This document shows, one piece after another, positions 28,865 through 37,024 of a stretch of 64,000 bases of DNA. The notes beneath the pieces were generated by a model. That model did not search any database. It had not been told where the DNA came from and saw only the letters and a list, made by a program, of their open reading frames with translations. Origin of the DNA: Acinetobacter sp. WCHA55 (GTDB lineage Bacteria > Pseudomonadota > Gammaproteobacteria > Pseudomonadales > Moraxellaceae); contig NZ_CP032286.1 of assembly GCF_002165305.2 (NCBI RefSeq), positions 744,001-808,000 of the forward strand. The letters are read 5' to 3'. The position numbers and the translations under genes are program-made. Within the stretch, counting starts at the first letter, position 1; each line of letters begins with the position of its first letter.

Positions 28865-30478
28865 ATGGAAATCACAAACAACTGGATTCTACCCGCGCTG
28901 ATCTTAGTTCCGTTCATTGCTGGTTTTATTTGTTGGTTAGTCGACAAACTCGACGACAAACTGCCGCGTTATATTGCGCTGATTGGTATGCTCATTACTT
29001 TGGGCTTGACCGTTGCGCTGTGGCAAACAGGTACATTTAACTACGAACTTGGCGCAAAAGTGCCATCGTGGTCTGCTGAATTCATGTTGCCATGGATTCA
29101 AACTTTAGGCATTAACATCCACTTAGCCGTGGATGGCCTATCTCTATTAATGGTGGGCTTAACGGCACTTTTAGGTGTGTTGGCTGTCGGCTGTTCTTGG
29201 GGTGAAATTCAAAAGAATGTTGGTTTCTTCCACTTAAACCTTTTATGGTCTTTGGGTGGTGTGATCGGTGTCTTCTTAGCGATTGACATGTTCTTGTTCT
29301 TCTTCTTCTGGGAGATGATGCTTGTACCTATCTACTTCTTGATCGCGCTTTGGGGTCATAAAGGGGCAGAAGGTAAATCACGTGTTTACGCTGCAACCAA
29401 ATTCTTTATCTATACGCAAGTCGCTGGTCTTATTATGTTGATCGGTATCCTAGGCCTCGTGGTTTATGGTTACATGATGACAGGTATGATCGGTTTTGAT
29501 TACAACTACTTATTAGCTGTAGCCAACACTTTAGACAAAGAGTTACCTACTGTTGCTTATGCATTCATGCTGTGTTTATTCGTCGGTTTTGCGGTAAAAC
29601 TTCCAGTTTTCCCATTACACGGCTGGTTACCAGATGCGCATGCACAAGCACCTACAGCGGGTTCGGTTGACCTTGCAGGTATCTTGATTAAGACGGCTGC
29701 ATACGGTCTACTTCGTTTTGTGATTCCATTCTTCCCAGCGGCTTCTGCACAGTTTGCAGACATCGCGATCATTTTCGGTTTAATCGGTATCTTCTACGGT
29801 GCTTGGTGTGCTTTCCAGCAAACCGATATGAAACGTTTACTTGCGTACACGTCGATTTCACACATGGGTTTTGTTTTACTTGCGATTTACGCAGGTAACA
29901 TTTTAACCTTCCAAGGTTTGATGATCATGATGTTGGCACATGGCTTGTCATCTGCTGCATTGTTCATTATGTGTGGTCAAGTGTACGAGCGTGTGCATAC
30001 ACGCGATATGCGTTTGATGGGCGGTATGCGTGGTCAGTTCCCATATCTTGCATTCTTCCTCATGTTCTTCGTGGCGGCGCTTGTGGGTATTCCGGGTCTA
30101 GGTAACTTCATTGGTGAGTTCCTGATCTTGATGGGTTCTTATGCAAAATTCCCGGTGTTTACTATTCTTGCAGCTGTAAGCTTAGTATTTGCAGGTCTTT
30201 ATGGCTTGATTCTGATCCACAAAGCATTGTTTGGTACACCGAACGAAGAACAACAACAGCACTACAACAACCCATTGAAAGACTTAAATGCGCGTGAAGT
30301 AGTGATCTTGTTAATCTGTGCTTTCGGTCTGTTATGGCTGGGTCTATATCCACAAAGCTTCCTTGATATTTCAAATTCAAGCATGGCGTGGTTAGCGAAC
30401 AGCTACATTCCTGTACAAGAAGTCGTTGACGTTGCAAGTCAAGCAACTGTTCAACTCGAAAATGTGGAGATGCAATAA
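28865..30478 (+). CDS. nuoM: NADH-quinone oxidoreductase subunit M
   Basis: Second antiporter-like proton-pumping subunit (537 residues, about 14 membrane segments). Signatures are FFWEMMLVPIYFLIALWG with the key glutamate, the proton-path segment LHGWLPDAHAQAPTAGSV, and RLLAYTSISHMGFVLLAI. A short C-terminal polar tail follows. nuoN begins 3 bp after the stop. Confidence 0.96.
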   Translation: MEITNNWILPALILVPFIAGFICWLVDKLDDKLPRYIALIGMLITLGLTVALWQTGTFNYELGAKVPSWSAEFMLPWIQTLGINIHLAVDGLSLLMVGLTALLGVLAVGCSWGEIQKNVGFFHLNLLWSLGGVIGVFLAIDMFLFFFFWEMMLVPIYFLIALWGHKGAEGKSRVYAATKFFIYTQVAGLIMLIGILGLVVYGYMMTGMIGFDYNYLLAVANTLDKELPTVAYAFMLCLFVGFAVKLPVFPLHGWLPDAHAQAPTAGSVDLAGILIKTAAYGLLRFVIPFFPAASAQFADIAIIFGLIGIFYGAWCAFQQTDMKRLLAYTSISHMGFVLLAIYAGNILTFQGLMIMMLAHGLSSAALFIMCGQVYERVHTRDMRLMGGMRGQFPYLAFFLMFFVAALVGIPGLGNFIGEFLILMGSYAKFPVFTILAAVSLVFAGLYGLILIHKALFGTPNEEQQQHYNNPLKDLNAREVVILLICAFGLLWLGLYPQSFLDISNSSMAWLANSYIPVQEVVDVASQATVQLENVEMQ

Positions 30479-30481
30479 GTC

Positions 30482-31978
30482 ATGAACTTCACAATGTCAT
30501 TTTCTGAGCTTATGCCTTTAGCTCCTGTGATGATCGTTGCTTTAACAACGATCGTCGTGATGATTCTTACTGCAATTAAGCGTAACCATAACTTAATTGC
30601 AACAGCATCAGTTGTGGGCTTAAACCTTGCAGCAGCTTATGTGCTTTTCACAATGTTTGGTGGTGCTTTTAAACCAGCAAACGTGATGGGTATGTTCATG
30701 GTGGATGCGTTCACCTTGTTATACCAAGTGATCATTTTGATTGCGGCACTGGCATGCTGTACTTTGTCGCATGCGTATATCGAGACTTATAAAGATAACC
30801 GTGAAGAACTGTATATCTTAATGTTGTCATCAGTGACTGGTGCAATGTTAATGGTCGCAAGCTCTCACTATGCATCGTTCTTCATTAGCCTTGAGTTGAT
30901 GTCGATTCCTGTATATGGATTATTGGCGTATACACACCAACGCTCTAAATCTTTAGAAGCGGGGGTGAAGTACTTGGTGCTTTCAGCAACCGCTTCAGCA
31001 ATGTTGCTAATGGGTATGGCTTACATTTACGCGTACACAGGTTCAATGTCATTCTATGACAATGTTCAAGCGTTAATGCAAAACATCCAACAGCCAATGG
31101 TACTTTTAGGTTTAGGTTTCATCGTATTTGCTGTGGCATTTAAACTGTCTTTAGCGCCATTTCACAAATGGACACCAGACGTTTATGCAGGTGCACCAAC
31201 ACCGATTGCAACTTTCCTTGCAACGGCTGCAAAAGTCGCAACAATTGGTCTGTTTGTACGTTACATCCTAACCTCAGGTGCGATCCTTGTTGACTCTATT
31301 ATCACGATCTTAACTGTGATTGCAGTGTTATCAATTTTGGTGGGTAACTTCCTTGCAGTGAAGCAAGTGAATTTGAAACGTATCTTGGCATACTCTTCAA
31401 TTGCACACTTTGGTTACTTGTTGATTGGTTTAATCAGCATGACCTATGCAAGCCTTGGTAACGTATCAGTCTATGTGATCACTTATGTGTTAACTACGAT
31501 TGGTGCGTTCGGTGCGGTTGCATTGATGTCTAGCCCATACAACAACGTAGATGAAGCAGAAAGCCTAGCGGACTACCGTGGTCTATTCTGGCGTCGTCCA
31601 GTGTTGACCGCGGTGTTAACGGTGATGATGCTGTCGCTTGCAGGTATTCCATTGACAGCGGGCTTTATTGGTAAGTTCCTTGTAGTCATGGCTGCAGTAA
31701 CGACTCAACATTGGTTCCTTGCTGCAATGATCATCGTTGGTTCTGGTATTGGTCTGTACTACTACCTTCGTGTGATGGTTGTTATGTATATGACACCACC
31801 AGATGCGCCACGTGTAGATGCTGTGGATCATTGGGGGCAAAAAGTCGGTGGTATTATGGTGCTTTTAGCTGCGGCAGCAGTGCTTGTGATTGGTATCTAT
31901 CCAGATCCAATTATCAAGTTAGCACTTCAGTCAGAGATTCTATCTCCAATCCACTTTATGCTTTCTCAACAGCACTAA
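30482..31978 (+). CDS. nuoN: NADH-quinone oxidoreductase subunit N
   Basis: Third antiporter-like subunit and last gene of the operon (498 residues). Family signatures are FISLELMSIPVYGLLAYTHQ, FHKWTPDVYAGAPTPIATFL and RILAYSSIAHFGYLLIGL, all in the positions expected for the proton channel. A strong terminator follows within 30 bp, closing the complete nuoA-N operon. Confidence 0.96.
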   Translation: MNFTMSFSELMPLAPVMIVALTTIVVMILTAIKRNHNLIATASVVGLNLAAAYVLFTMFGGAFKPANVMGMFMVDAFTLLYQVIILIAALACCTLSHAYIETYKDNREELYILMLSSVTGAMLMVASSHYASFFISLELMSIPVYGLLAYTHQRSKSLEAGVKYLVLSATASAMLLMGMAYIYAYTGSMSFYDNVQALMQNIQQPMVLLGLGFIVFAVAFKLSLAPFHKWTPDVYAGAPTPIATFLATAAKVATIGLFVRYILTSGAILVDSIITILTVIAVLSILVGNFLAVKQVNLKRILAYSSIAHFGYLLIGLISMTYASLGNVSVYVITYVLTTIGAFGAVALMSSPYNNVDEAESLADYRGLFWRRPVLTAVLTVMMLSLAGIPLTAGFIGKFLVVMAAVTTQHWFLAAMIIVGSGIGLYYYLRVMVVMYMTPPDAPRVDAVDHWGQKVGGIMVLLAAAAVLVIGIYPDPIIKLALQSEILSPIHFMLSQQH

Positions 31979-32002
31979 TTTTTAAAAACGGTTTGTTTTA
32001 AC

Positions 32003-32034
32003 AAAAAAGCCTCCATCAATTGGGGGCTTTTTTT
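32003..32034 (+). terminator. Rho-independent terminator of the nuo operon
   Basis: AAAAAAGCCTCC arm, ATCAAT loop, TGGGGGCTTTTTTT arm and T run, 25 bp past nuoN. Confidence 0.9.
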
Positions 32035-32059
32035 GTTTTTATCGCACGATAAAAAGCTT

Positions 32060-32065
32060 TATAAT
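32060..32065 (+). promoter_or_regulatory. -10 element before upp
   Basis: Perfect TATAAT about 37 bp before the GTG start of upp. The -35 region is T-rich and weak (overlapping the T run of the nuo terminator), so only the -10 is assigned. Confidence 0.5.
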
Positions 32066-32101
32066 GTAAGGAATTTTATTTTACCTTTTAGGTGCTCTCC
32101 C

Positions 32102-32737
32102 GTGGCTATCCATGAAATTCGTCATCCGCTGATTCGTCATAAGCTTGGTCTTCTTCGTCGTGCTGATATCAGCACGAAAAACTTCCGTGAGCTGGCTCAA
32201 GAAGTGACCATGCTTTTGACCTATGAAGCAACCAAAGATTTACCTGTTTGCGACCATGAAATTGATGGTTGGAATGGTAAAGTAACGGTGGACCGTATTG
32301 TGGGTAAAAAAATTACAGTTGTGCCTATTTTACGTGCGGGTATCGGCATGTTAGATGGTTTCTTAAACCTGATTCCAAGTGCCAAAGTGTCTGTACTGGG
32401 TTTGGAACGTGATGAAGAAACGCTTGAAGCACGTACTTATTACAAAAAATTAGTGCCAGATGTACAAAACCGTTTAGCGATGATCATCGACCCAATGCTT
32501 GCAACGGGTTCTTCATTGGTTGCTGCGATTGATGTATTGAAAGCAAGTGGCTGTAAAGACATTCGTGTGATGGTGTTGGTTGCAGCGCCTGAAGGCATTA
32601 AGCGTGTTTTGGATGCGCACCCAGATGTTACTATTTTCACAGCTTCAATTGACCAAGGCCTAAATGCCAATGGCTATATCGTGCCGGGTTTGGGCGATGC
32701 GGGCGACAAAATCTTTGGTTCAGTTCAAAAAGATTAA
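32102..32737 (+). CDS. upp: Uracil phosphoribosyltransferase
   Basis: Salvages uracil to UMP with PRPP. The 211-residue protein shows the PRPP-binding loop [20 protein letters not shown] and family motifs [27 protein letters not shown] and [17 protein letters not shown] place the start at the GTG at 32102 (then [15 protein letters not shown]), with AGG about 10 nt before it, because this matches the family N-terminus. The frame extends further upstream only through the promoter and terminator region. Single-gene unit between two terminators. Confidence 0.95.
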   Translation: MAIHEIRHPLIRHKLGLLRRADISTKNFRELAQEVTMLLTYEATKDLPVCDHEIDGWNGKVTVDRIVGKKITVVPILRAGIGMLDGFLNLIPSAKVSVLGLERDEETLEARTYYKKLVPDVQNRLAMIIDPMLATGSSLVAAIDVLKASGCKDIRVMVLVAAPEGIKRVLDAHPDVTIFTASIDQGLNANGYIVPGLGDAGDKIFGSVQKD

Positions 32738-32751
32738 GATTTAGCCCCAGT

Positions 32752-32779
32752 AAAAAGAGGCTTTTATAGCCTCTTTTTT
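32752..32779 (+). terminator. Rho-independent terminator of upp
   Basis: AAAAAGAGGC-TTTTATA-GCCTCTTTTTT stem and T run shortly after the stop. Confidence 0.88.
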
Positions 32780-32818
32780 ATATACTAAAACAAAGCGTGT
32801 ACATATTAGGATCTGTTT

Positions 32819-33112
32819 ATGAAGGCCGAGCAATATCAAGGAAAAGTGAAGCAATATAACGCTGACAAAGGTTTTGGCTTTATTTCCTCACCTGAAGGCG
32901 ACGTATTTTTCCATATTTCGGATTTTCCTGCAGACTCAGGTGAACCGAAACGCAACGAACGCGTGAAGTTTAATGTGGTTGAAAATGGCGATCGTTATAA
33001 AGCCATTAAAATTGAGCGAGTTGAAGACAATTCTGCCAAAGCCAAGAAATCGAAAGTCTCAAGTCATAATAAATCGATTACCACAGATTTATTGTCTAAT
33101 TTTAGACGCTAA
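32819..33112 (+). CDS. Cold-shock-domain protein, 97 residues
   Basis: A CspA-type nucleic-acid-binding domain fills residues 1-65, with RNP1 KGFGFISSPEG and RNP2 VFFHISDF both present. A short basic tail follows (KAKKSKVSSHNKSITTDLLS), unlike the 67-70-residue single-domain Csp proteins. It probably binds single-stranded RNA or DNA. It is followed by a longer paralogue with the same N-terminal domain, from which it is separated by two tandem terminator hairpins, so the two are transcribed separately. Confidence 0.9.
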   Translation: MKAEQYQGKVKQYNADKGFGFISSPEGDVFFHISDFPADSGEPKRNERVKFNVVENGDRYKAIKIERVEDNSAKAKKSKVSSHNKSITTDLLSNFRR

Positions 33113-33139
33113 TTCAGCGTTGATTCAGATTTTAATTGT

Positions 33140-33192
33140 GCAAAGATTAATCTTTGCTTTTTGAACTAAAGAGGCTGTTTTGCCTCTTTTTT
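33140..33192 (+). terminator. Two tandem terminator hairpins
   Basis: GCAAAGA-TTAA-TCTTTGC followed by TTTTTG (33140-33162), then AAAGAGGC-TGTTTT-GCCTCTTTTTT (33168-33192). Both lie between the two cold-shock-domain genes. Confidence 0.85.
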
Positions 33193-33233
33193 ATTGATTA
33201 CAATACGAAAAATACTGTTGAATAGAGCAGATT

Positions 33234-33965
33234 ATGTTTCTGAAAGGAAAAATCAAAAGCTTTAGTACCTCCCGTGGTTTTGGTTTCATTGAGGTGGAAG
33301 GGGATATTGATGATGTGTTTTTTCATATCAAAGATTTGCCACAGAACAACATTGAACCCAAGATTGGTGAAGCGCTTCAGTTTATGATTGTAGAAGACCA
33401 AGGCAAATTTAAGGCTGGAAATATCCAGAGGCTCGGTCTGTCCTCAGAAAGCAAAAAAACAGTATCCTCAAATAAGAAAAAAGTGCGTAGCCAAGCCTCG
33501 CCACGTTACCAAGAGGCAGGGCATAAAACTACCCTCATCACCGTGATTGGCATCATTATCGTCGCGGTATTGGGCTTTTTAACCTATGGGAAATATCAAA
33601 GTTATAGTGCAGAAAAGCAGCGTAAAGCTGAGCAGTTGATGCTCGAGCAACAACAGATTGTAGAAGAACAACGTAAAGCTTTAGGTCAGTTACCTGATCA
33701 GGTGCTTACAGAGCAAGGTAAACAAAACTTAGATGCTGAACTACATCAAACCAATCAACCTCGCTCAGAACGTGTGACACAGAGCATTGATAAACAAAAT
33801 GGTCGTTTACCTGTCAGCACAGGAAAGTTCAAATGCGATGGACGAACCCATTGCTCCCAAATGCGTTCCTATGAAGAAGCACTTTACTTCTTAAGGAACT
33901 GTCCAAATACCAAAATGGATGGGAACAATGATGGTGAGCCGTGTGAGCGCCAATTTGGGAAATAA
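33234..33965 (+). CDS. Cold-shock domain, membrane segment and Excalibur domain fusion
   Basis: This 243-residue protein has three parts. Residues 1-66 are a cold-shock domain (RNP1 RGFGFIEVEG, RNP2 DVFFHIKDL). Residues about 100-119 form one membrane segment (TLITVIGIIIVAVLGFLTYG), followed by a charged helix likely to coil (AEKQRKAEQLMLEQQQIVEE). Residues about 199-238 are an Excalibur calcium-binding domain (FKCDGRTHCSQM then DGNNDGEPCE, an EF-hand-like DxNxDGxxCE). The expected topology puts the nucleic-acid-binding part in the cytoplasm and the Excalibur part in the periplasm. Related two-part proteins are known in gammaproteobacteria, but the job is unknown. Confidence 0.9.
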   Translation: MFLKGKIKSFSTSRGFGFIEVEGDIDDVFFHIKDLPQNNIEPKIGEALQFMIVEDQGKFKAGNIQRLGLSSESKKTVSSNKKKVRSQASPRYQEAGHKTTLITVIGIIIVAVLGFLTYGKYQSYSAEKQRKAEQLMLEQQQIVEEQRKALGQLPDQVLTEQGKQNLDAELHQTNQPRSERVTQSIDKQNGRLPVSTGKFKCDGRTHCSQMRSYEEALYFLRNCPNTKMDGNNDGEPCERQFGK

Positions 33966-33990
33966 AAAAAGCACCCGAGGGTGCTTTTTG
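33964..33990. terminator. Bidirectional terminator
   Basis: AAAAAAAGCACCC-GA-GGGTGCTTTTT between convergent genes. It serves the cold-shock fusion (plus) and the LysR gene (minus). Confidence 0.9.
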
Positions 33991-33995
33991 CTGAG

Positions 33996-34874
33996 TTATT
34001 TTTCGCAAAACTTCATAAAAGCTTTCAGTCCTGGGCCTTGGTACTTCTGACGGTGTACCAACATGAACAGTGGACGGGTGAGAGACCAAAACGGTGTATC
34101 AAGCACCACCAACTGGCCTTTTTCGCGCAAAGGTTCAGTTGCCAGTTTTGAAATGCATGACATCCCTAAACCACCCGCCACGATTTTTAAAATCGCTTCA
34201 TTATGACCCAAGGTCAGACGTATATTGGCATCAGGCAAGTCTTTTAAAATAGCATTATCAAATACTTCACGGGTACCTGAACCTTCTTCACGCAAGATCC
34301 ACTCGACGGATTTAAAGTCTTCAGGCGTTAGTGTGCGATTTAATTGCGCTAAAGGGTGATCTGGTGCACAGCAGACGGCCAATTCATCGTCACGCCAGTG
34401 AATACACTGGAGCTGTGGTAAGTGACAAGAGCCTTCAATCAAGGCCAAATCTAGTTGGAATTGATTCACTGCTTCAATCATTTGGCGGGTGTTACCAACT
34501 TGTAGCTGTAAATGGGCTTGAGGTTGAATTTGTAAAAAGTCAGCCATCAGGTCAGGCATGAGGTAGTCACTGATGGTCAGGGTTGCACCTAAACGTAAAT
34601 CAATGCTTTGTAACTCACCTTTAGCAGCTTGCTCGAAAGCATCACAGCGACCCAAAATTTCTAAAGCTTGTGGCAGCAGGAAACGCCCCAGATCATTGAG
34701 TTGAAGACGCTTACCTAGACGGTCAAATAAAGGTGCCCCCAAACCGTCTTCTAGATCTGCTAAAGCCATACTCGCAGCACTCTGGGTGAGTCGAACCGCA
34801 TCACTGGCTTTGGTTACTGTGCCTTCTTGAGCAACTGCTACAAAAACCGCCAACTGGCGTAAAGTCATGCGCAT
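33996..34874 (-). CDS. LysR-family regulator, FinR-like
   Basis: A 292-residue LysR-type regulator with an N-terminal helix-turn-helix (LRQLAVFVAVAQEGTVTKAS, SAASMALADLEDGLGAPLFD) and a C-terminal effector-binding domain. It is divergent from a ferredoxin-NADP reductase gene with 85 bp between. In pseudomonads this same arrangement is finR and fpr, where FinR switches on the reductase under redox stress. The equivalence is inferred from gene order and general similarity. A dyad between the genes (34885-34905) is a plausible binding site. Confidence 0.85.
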   Translation of the reverse strand: MRMTLRQLAVFVAVAQEGTVTKASDAVRLTQSAASMALADLEDGLGAPLFDRLGKRLQLNDLGRFLLPQALEILGRCDAFEQAAKGELQSIDLRLGATLTISDYLMPDLMADFLQIQPQAHLQLQVGNTRQMIEAVNQFQLDLALIEGSCHLPQLQCIHWRDDELAVCCAPDHPLAQLNRTLTPEDFKSVEWILREEGSGTREVFDNAILKDLPDANIRLTLGHNEAILKIVAGGLGMSCISKLATEPLREKGQLVVLDTPFWSLTRPLFMLVHRQKYQGPGLKAFMKFCEK

Positions 34875-34884
34875 GAATATAGCC

Positions 34885-34905
34885 TTAACATTTAAAAAAT
34901 ATTAA
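34885..34905. promoter_or_regulatory. Candidate LysR-type operator between the regulator and fpr
   Basis: TTAACATTT-AAA-AAATATTAA, a 21-bp dyad with one mismatch between the arms, in the 85-bp gap between the divergent genes. LysR proteins bind such T-N11-A dyads. Position suits control of both promoters. Confidence 0.45.
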
Positions 34906-34959
34906 CAAATTATGTGGTCATGCTAACATGAGCAACGTCTTTGATGCCACGCTGAAATC

Positions 34960-35721
34960 ATGTCAATTGAAAAATTTAGCCTAGAAAAGGTTTTATCCGT
35001 ACACCGTTGGACCAATACACTTTTTAGCTTCACCATGACGCGACCTGCACATTTTAAGTTTACCGCAGGACAGTTTGCCCGTATTGGTATCAAAGTGGGG
35101 GATGAATTGGTGGTTCGTGCGTATTCAGTGGTCTCATCACCCTTTGATGAAACTTTAGAGTTTTTTTCGATTGTGGTGCCAGAAGGTGCATTCACTTCAA
35201 ATTTACAACACTTAAATGTTGATGATGACATCTACCTTGAAAAGATCCCGTACGGCTTTTTGACTTTGGCGCGTTATCAGTTACCGTTACCAAAAGACTT
35301 ATGGTTACTCGGCACAGGGACAGGGCTTGCGCCTTTTATTTCGATGTTACAAGACTTTGAGACGTGGTCGAAGTACGAAAGTATTACACTGGTCTATAGC
35401 GTACGTACAGCTTCTGAACTGGCCTATGCAACACGTATTCAAGAAATTGCAGAGACCTTTGGCGAGGGCCATACAGGCTTTAAATTTGTGCCGATTATTA
35501 CCCGCGATCCGCATGCGTCACTACATGATCGCTTACCTGTACTGATTGGAAATGGTGAGCTTGAAAAAGCAGTCGGTTTGAGTCTGAACCCTGAAACCAG
35601 TCATGTGATGCTGTGCGGTAACCCGCAAATGGTCGAAGACACCAAAGAAGCCCTGAAAGCACGTGGCCTGACCATGAACCGTCGTGGTGAAGGAAATATT
35701 GCGGTTGAAAACTATTGGTAA
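34960..35721 (+). CDS. fpr: Ferredoxin--NADP+ reductase
   Basis: A 253-residue flavoenzyme moving electrons between NADPH and ferredoxin or flavodoxin, important for Fe-S cluster upkeep and oxidative stress. The FAD-binding motif RAYSVVSSP is near residue 50, with the NADP-binding loop LLGTGTGLAPFISML and the pyrimidine-site segment LCGNPQMVEDTKEAL. The C-terminus NIAVENYW is typical of the bacterial subclass I/II Fpr family. It is divergent from the LysR gene and followed by a strong terminator. Confidence 0.95.
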   Translation: MSIEKFSLEKVLSVHRWTNTLFSFTMTRPAHFKFTAGQFARIGIKVGDELVVRAYSVVSSPFDETLEFFSIVVPEGAFTSNLQHLNVDDDIYLEKIPYGFLTLARYQLPLPKDLWLLGTGTGLAPFISMLQDFETWSKYESITLVYSVRTASELAYATRIQEIAETFGEGHTGFKFVPIITRDPHASLHDRLPVLIGNGELEKAVGLSLNPETSHVMLCGNPQMVEDTKEALKARGLTMNRRGEGNIAVENYW

Positions 35722-35737
35722 AGCTATTTCGCTAAAT

Positions 35738-35767
35738 AAAAGGCTCATCGAATGATGGGCTTTTTTT
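35738..35767 (+). terminator. Rho-independent terminator of fpr
   Basis: AAAAGGCTCATC-GAAT-GATGGGCTTTTTTT, about 20 bp after the stop. Confidence 0.88.
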
Positions 35768-35876
35768 ATTTAAAATTGAAATCACTCAGGTTTTAAACTT
35801 GGCTTAAAAAGAGAGATCACTGCTTGTACGCTCAGATCGCGCTATAATTTCTCTTTTGTAGTGGGTTGGATGGGTT

Positions 35877-36899
35877 ATGTCTTCAGCGTTAAAAACGACG
35901 GCTCAACCAGAGGTGAGGCTTAGTCCACAGCAGAAAAAATTAAATCGCTTAATTAACCAGATTGAACAACAAAAACAAGAACTGGCAGCATGGCAAAATG
36001 CGCAAGCCGACATTCAAAATTATACGCGCAGTAAGCTTTTGCCCATTTATAGCGAGTTACACACGGTTTTATTTGAACAGCTTAATACTCTGTGGAATCA
36101 CTTAGCCAGTGATGCCTTTAGCAAAGCTGATTTGGCGCAGATCGACACCAAAATAGCCGTTTTAGCCAAGATGCTAAAAAAATCACAGATGCTAACTTTC
36201 GAGCAAAAAGAACAAGTAGAGAAAATTGATGCTTTCTATATGCAGTATGCAGAGCATGTACGCGCGAAAAAAACCAAAGCAAACTCAATACAAAATCATG
36301 ATCTCGCTGAAACGGTAGAACAAAACGTAGATGTAGACTGGGAAAATGATGAATATGATTCTGCTCAATACGAAGCAGAGCGAGAACGTGCCAAGCAGTT
36401 AAAACAACAAGAAAAACGTGAGCAAGCAGCCAAACTGGCAGCGCAGTCACTGAAAACTGTATATTTAAAAATTACTGCGATGATTCACCCTGACCGCGAA
36501 CCTGATGACGTAAAGAAGTTAGAAAAAACTGAACTTTTGCAGCAGGTCAATGAATCTTATGCAGAGCAGGATTTATTTTATTTACTCAAATTCCAGTTAC
36601 AGCTAGAGACTAATAAAGGATTAAGCACAAAGGCTTTGAGTTCGGAACAAGTCAAGTTTTATCAGTTGTCTTTGGAAGCGCAGAGTCAGAACTTGCAAAG
36701 TCAGTTAGAGGAGATCTTTGCGTCTTTTCACTTGAGCAATCATATCAACACCAAGCAACTCAAAATGAGTGATGTGTATAAGGTGATTGACAAGGATGCT
36801 ACTGAGTTAAAACAGCAGTTGAAGTGGGAAAAGGAACGTTTAAAGCATATGAAAAAGATGAGTGGGGTAGAGATGTTGTTGGGGGGTGGGATGTTGTAA
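35877..36899 (+). CDS. J-domain-like (DnaJ-related) protein
   Basis: A 340-residue, strongly helical and charged protein. The only clear motif is a J-domain-like segment with the essential HPD tripeptide at 204-206 (YLKITAMIHPDREPD), then LLQQVNESYAEQDLFYLLK, which matches helix III of J domains. Upstream lies a long coiled-coil-like stretch with many Q, K and E residues. The sequence between helix II and the HPD is shorter and the J domain sits in the middle of the protein, unlike DnaJ, so it is probably a specialised DnaK partner. Repeats follow directly after the stop. Confidence 0.75.
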   Translation: MSSALKTTAQPEVRLSPQQKKLNRLINQIEQQKQELAAWQNAQADIQNYTRSKLLPIYSELHTVLFEQLNTLWNHLASDAFSKADLAQIDTKIAVLAKMLKKSQMLTFEQKEQVEKIDAFYMQYAEHVRAKKTKANSIQNHDLAETVEQNVDVDWENDEYDSAQYEAERERAKQLKQQEKREQAAKLAAQSLKTVYLKITAMIHPDREPDDVKKLEKTELLQQVNESYAEQDLFYLLKFQLQLETNKGLSTKALSSEQVKFYQLSLEAQSQNLQSQLEEIFASFHLSNHINTKQLKMSDVYKVIDKDATELKQQLKWEKERLKHMKKMSGVEMLLGGGML

Positions 36900-36910
36900 G
36901 CCTTTGAAAG

Positions 36911-37022
36911 CACCTCTCCCTAACCCTCTCCTGAAAGGAGAGGGAACTCCATTGTGAAATTCACATAGGCATGAAATCAAATGATTGCTCCCTCTCCCTC
37001 AGGGAGAGGGCTGGGGTGAGGG
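36911..37022. repeat. REP/BIME-like inverted pair of palindromes
   Basis: Two opposed units: CCCTCTCCT-GAA-AGGAGAGGG (36924-36944) with CACCTCTCCCTAA on its left, and CCCTCTCCCT-C-AGGGAGAGGG (36990-37010) with CTGGGGTGAGGG on its right. The outer parts are inverted copies of one another. About 45 bp separate the hairpins. Similar CTCCC palindromes are found after nrdA at 10158-10186, so this is likely a dispersed intergenic repeat family. It also lies just beyond the end of the Septu-like pair. Confidence 0.75.
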
Positions 37023-37024
37023 TT

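Noticed and set aside
32033..32101. Upstream extension of upp
   Set aside because: The frame is open but runs through the nuo terminator and the TATAAT promoter, so it cannot be translated as part of the gene.
33140..33157. Palindrome GCAAAGA-TTAA-TCTTTGC as a possible operator
   Set aside because: It is followed by a T run and by a second hairpin, so it is better explained as a transcription terminator.
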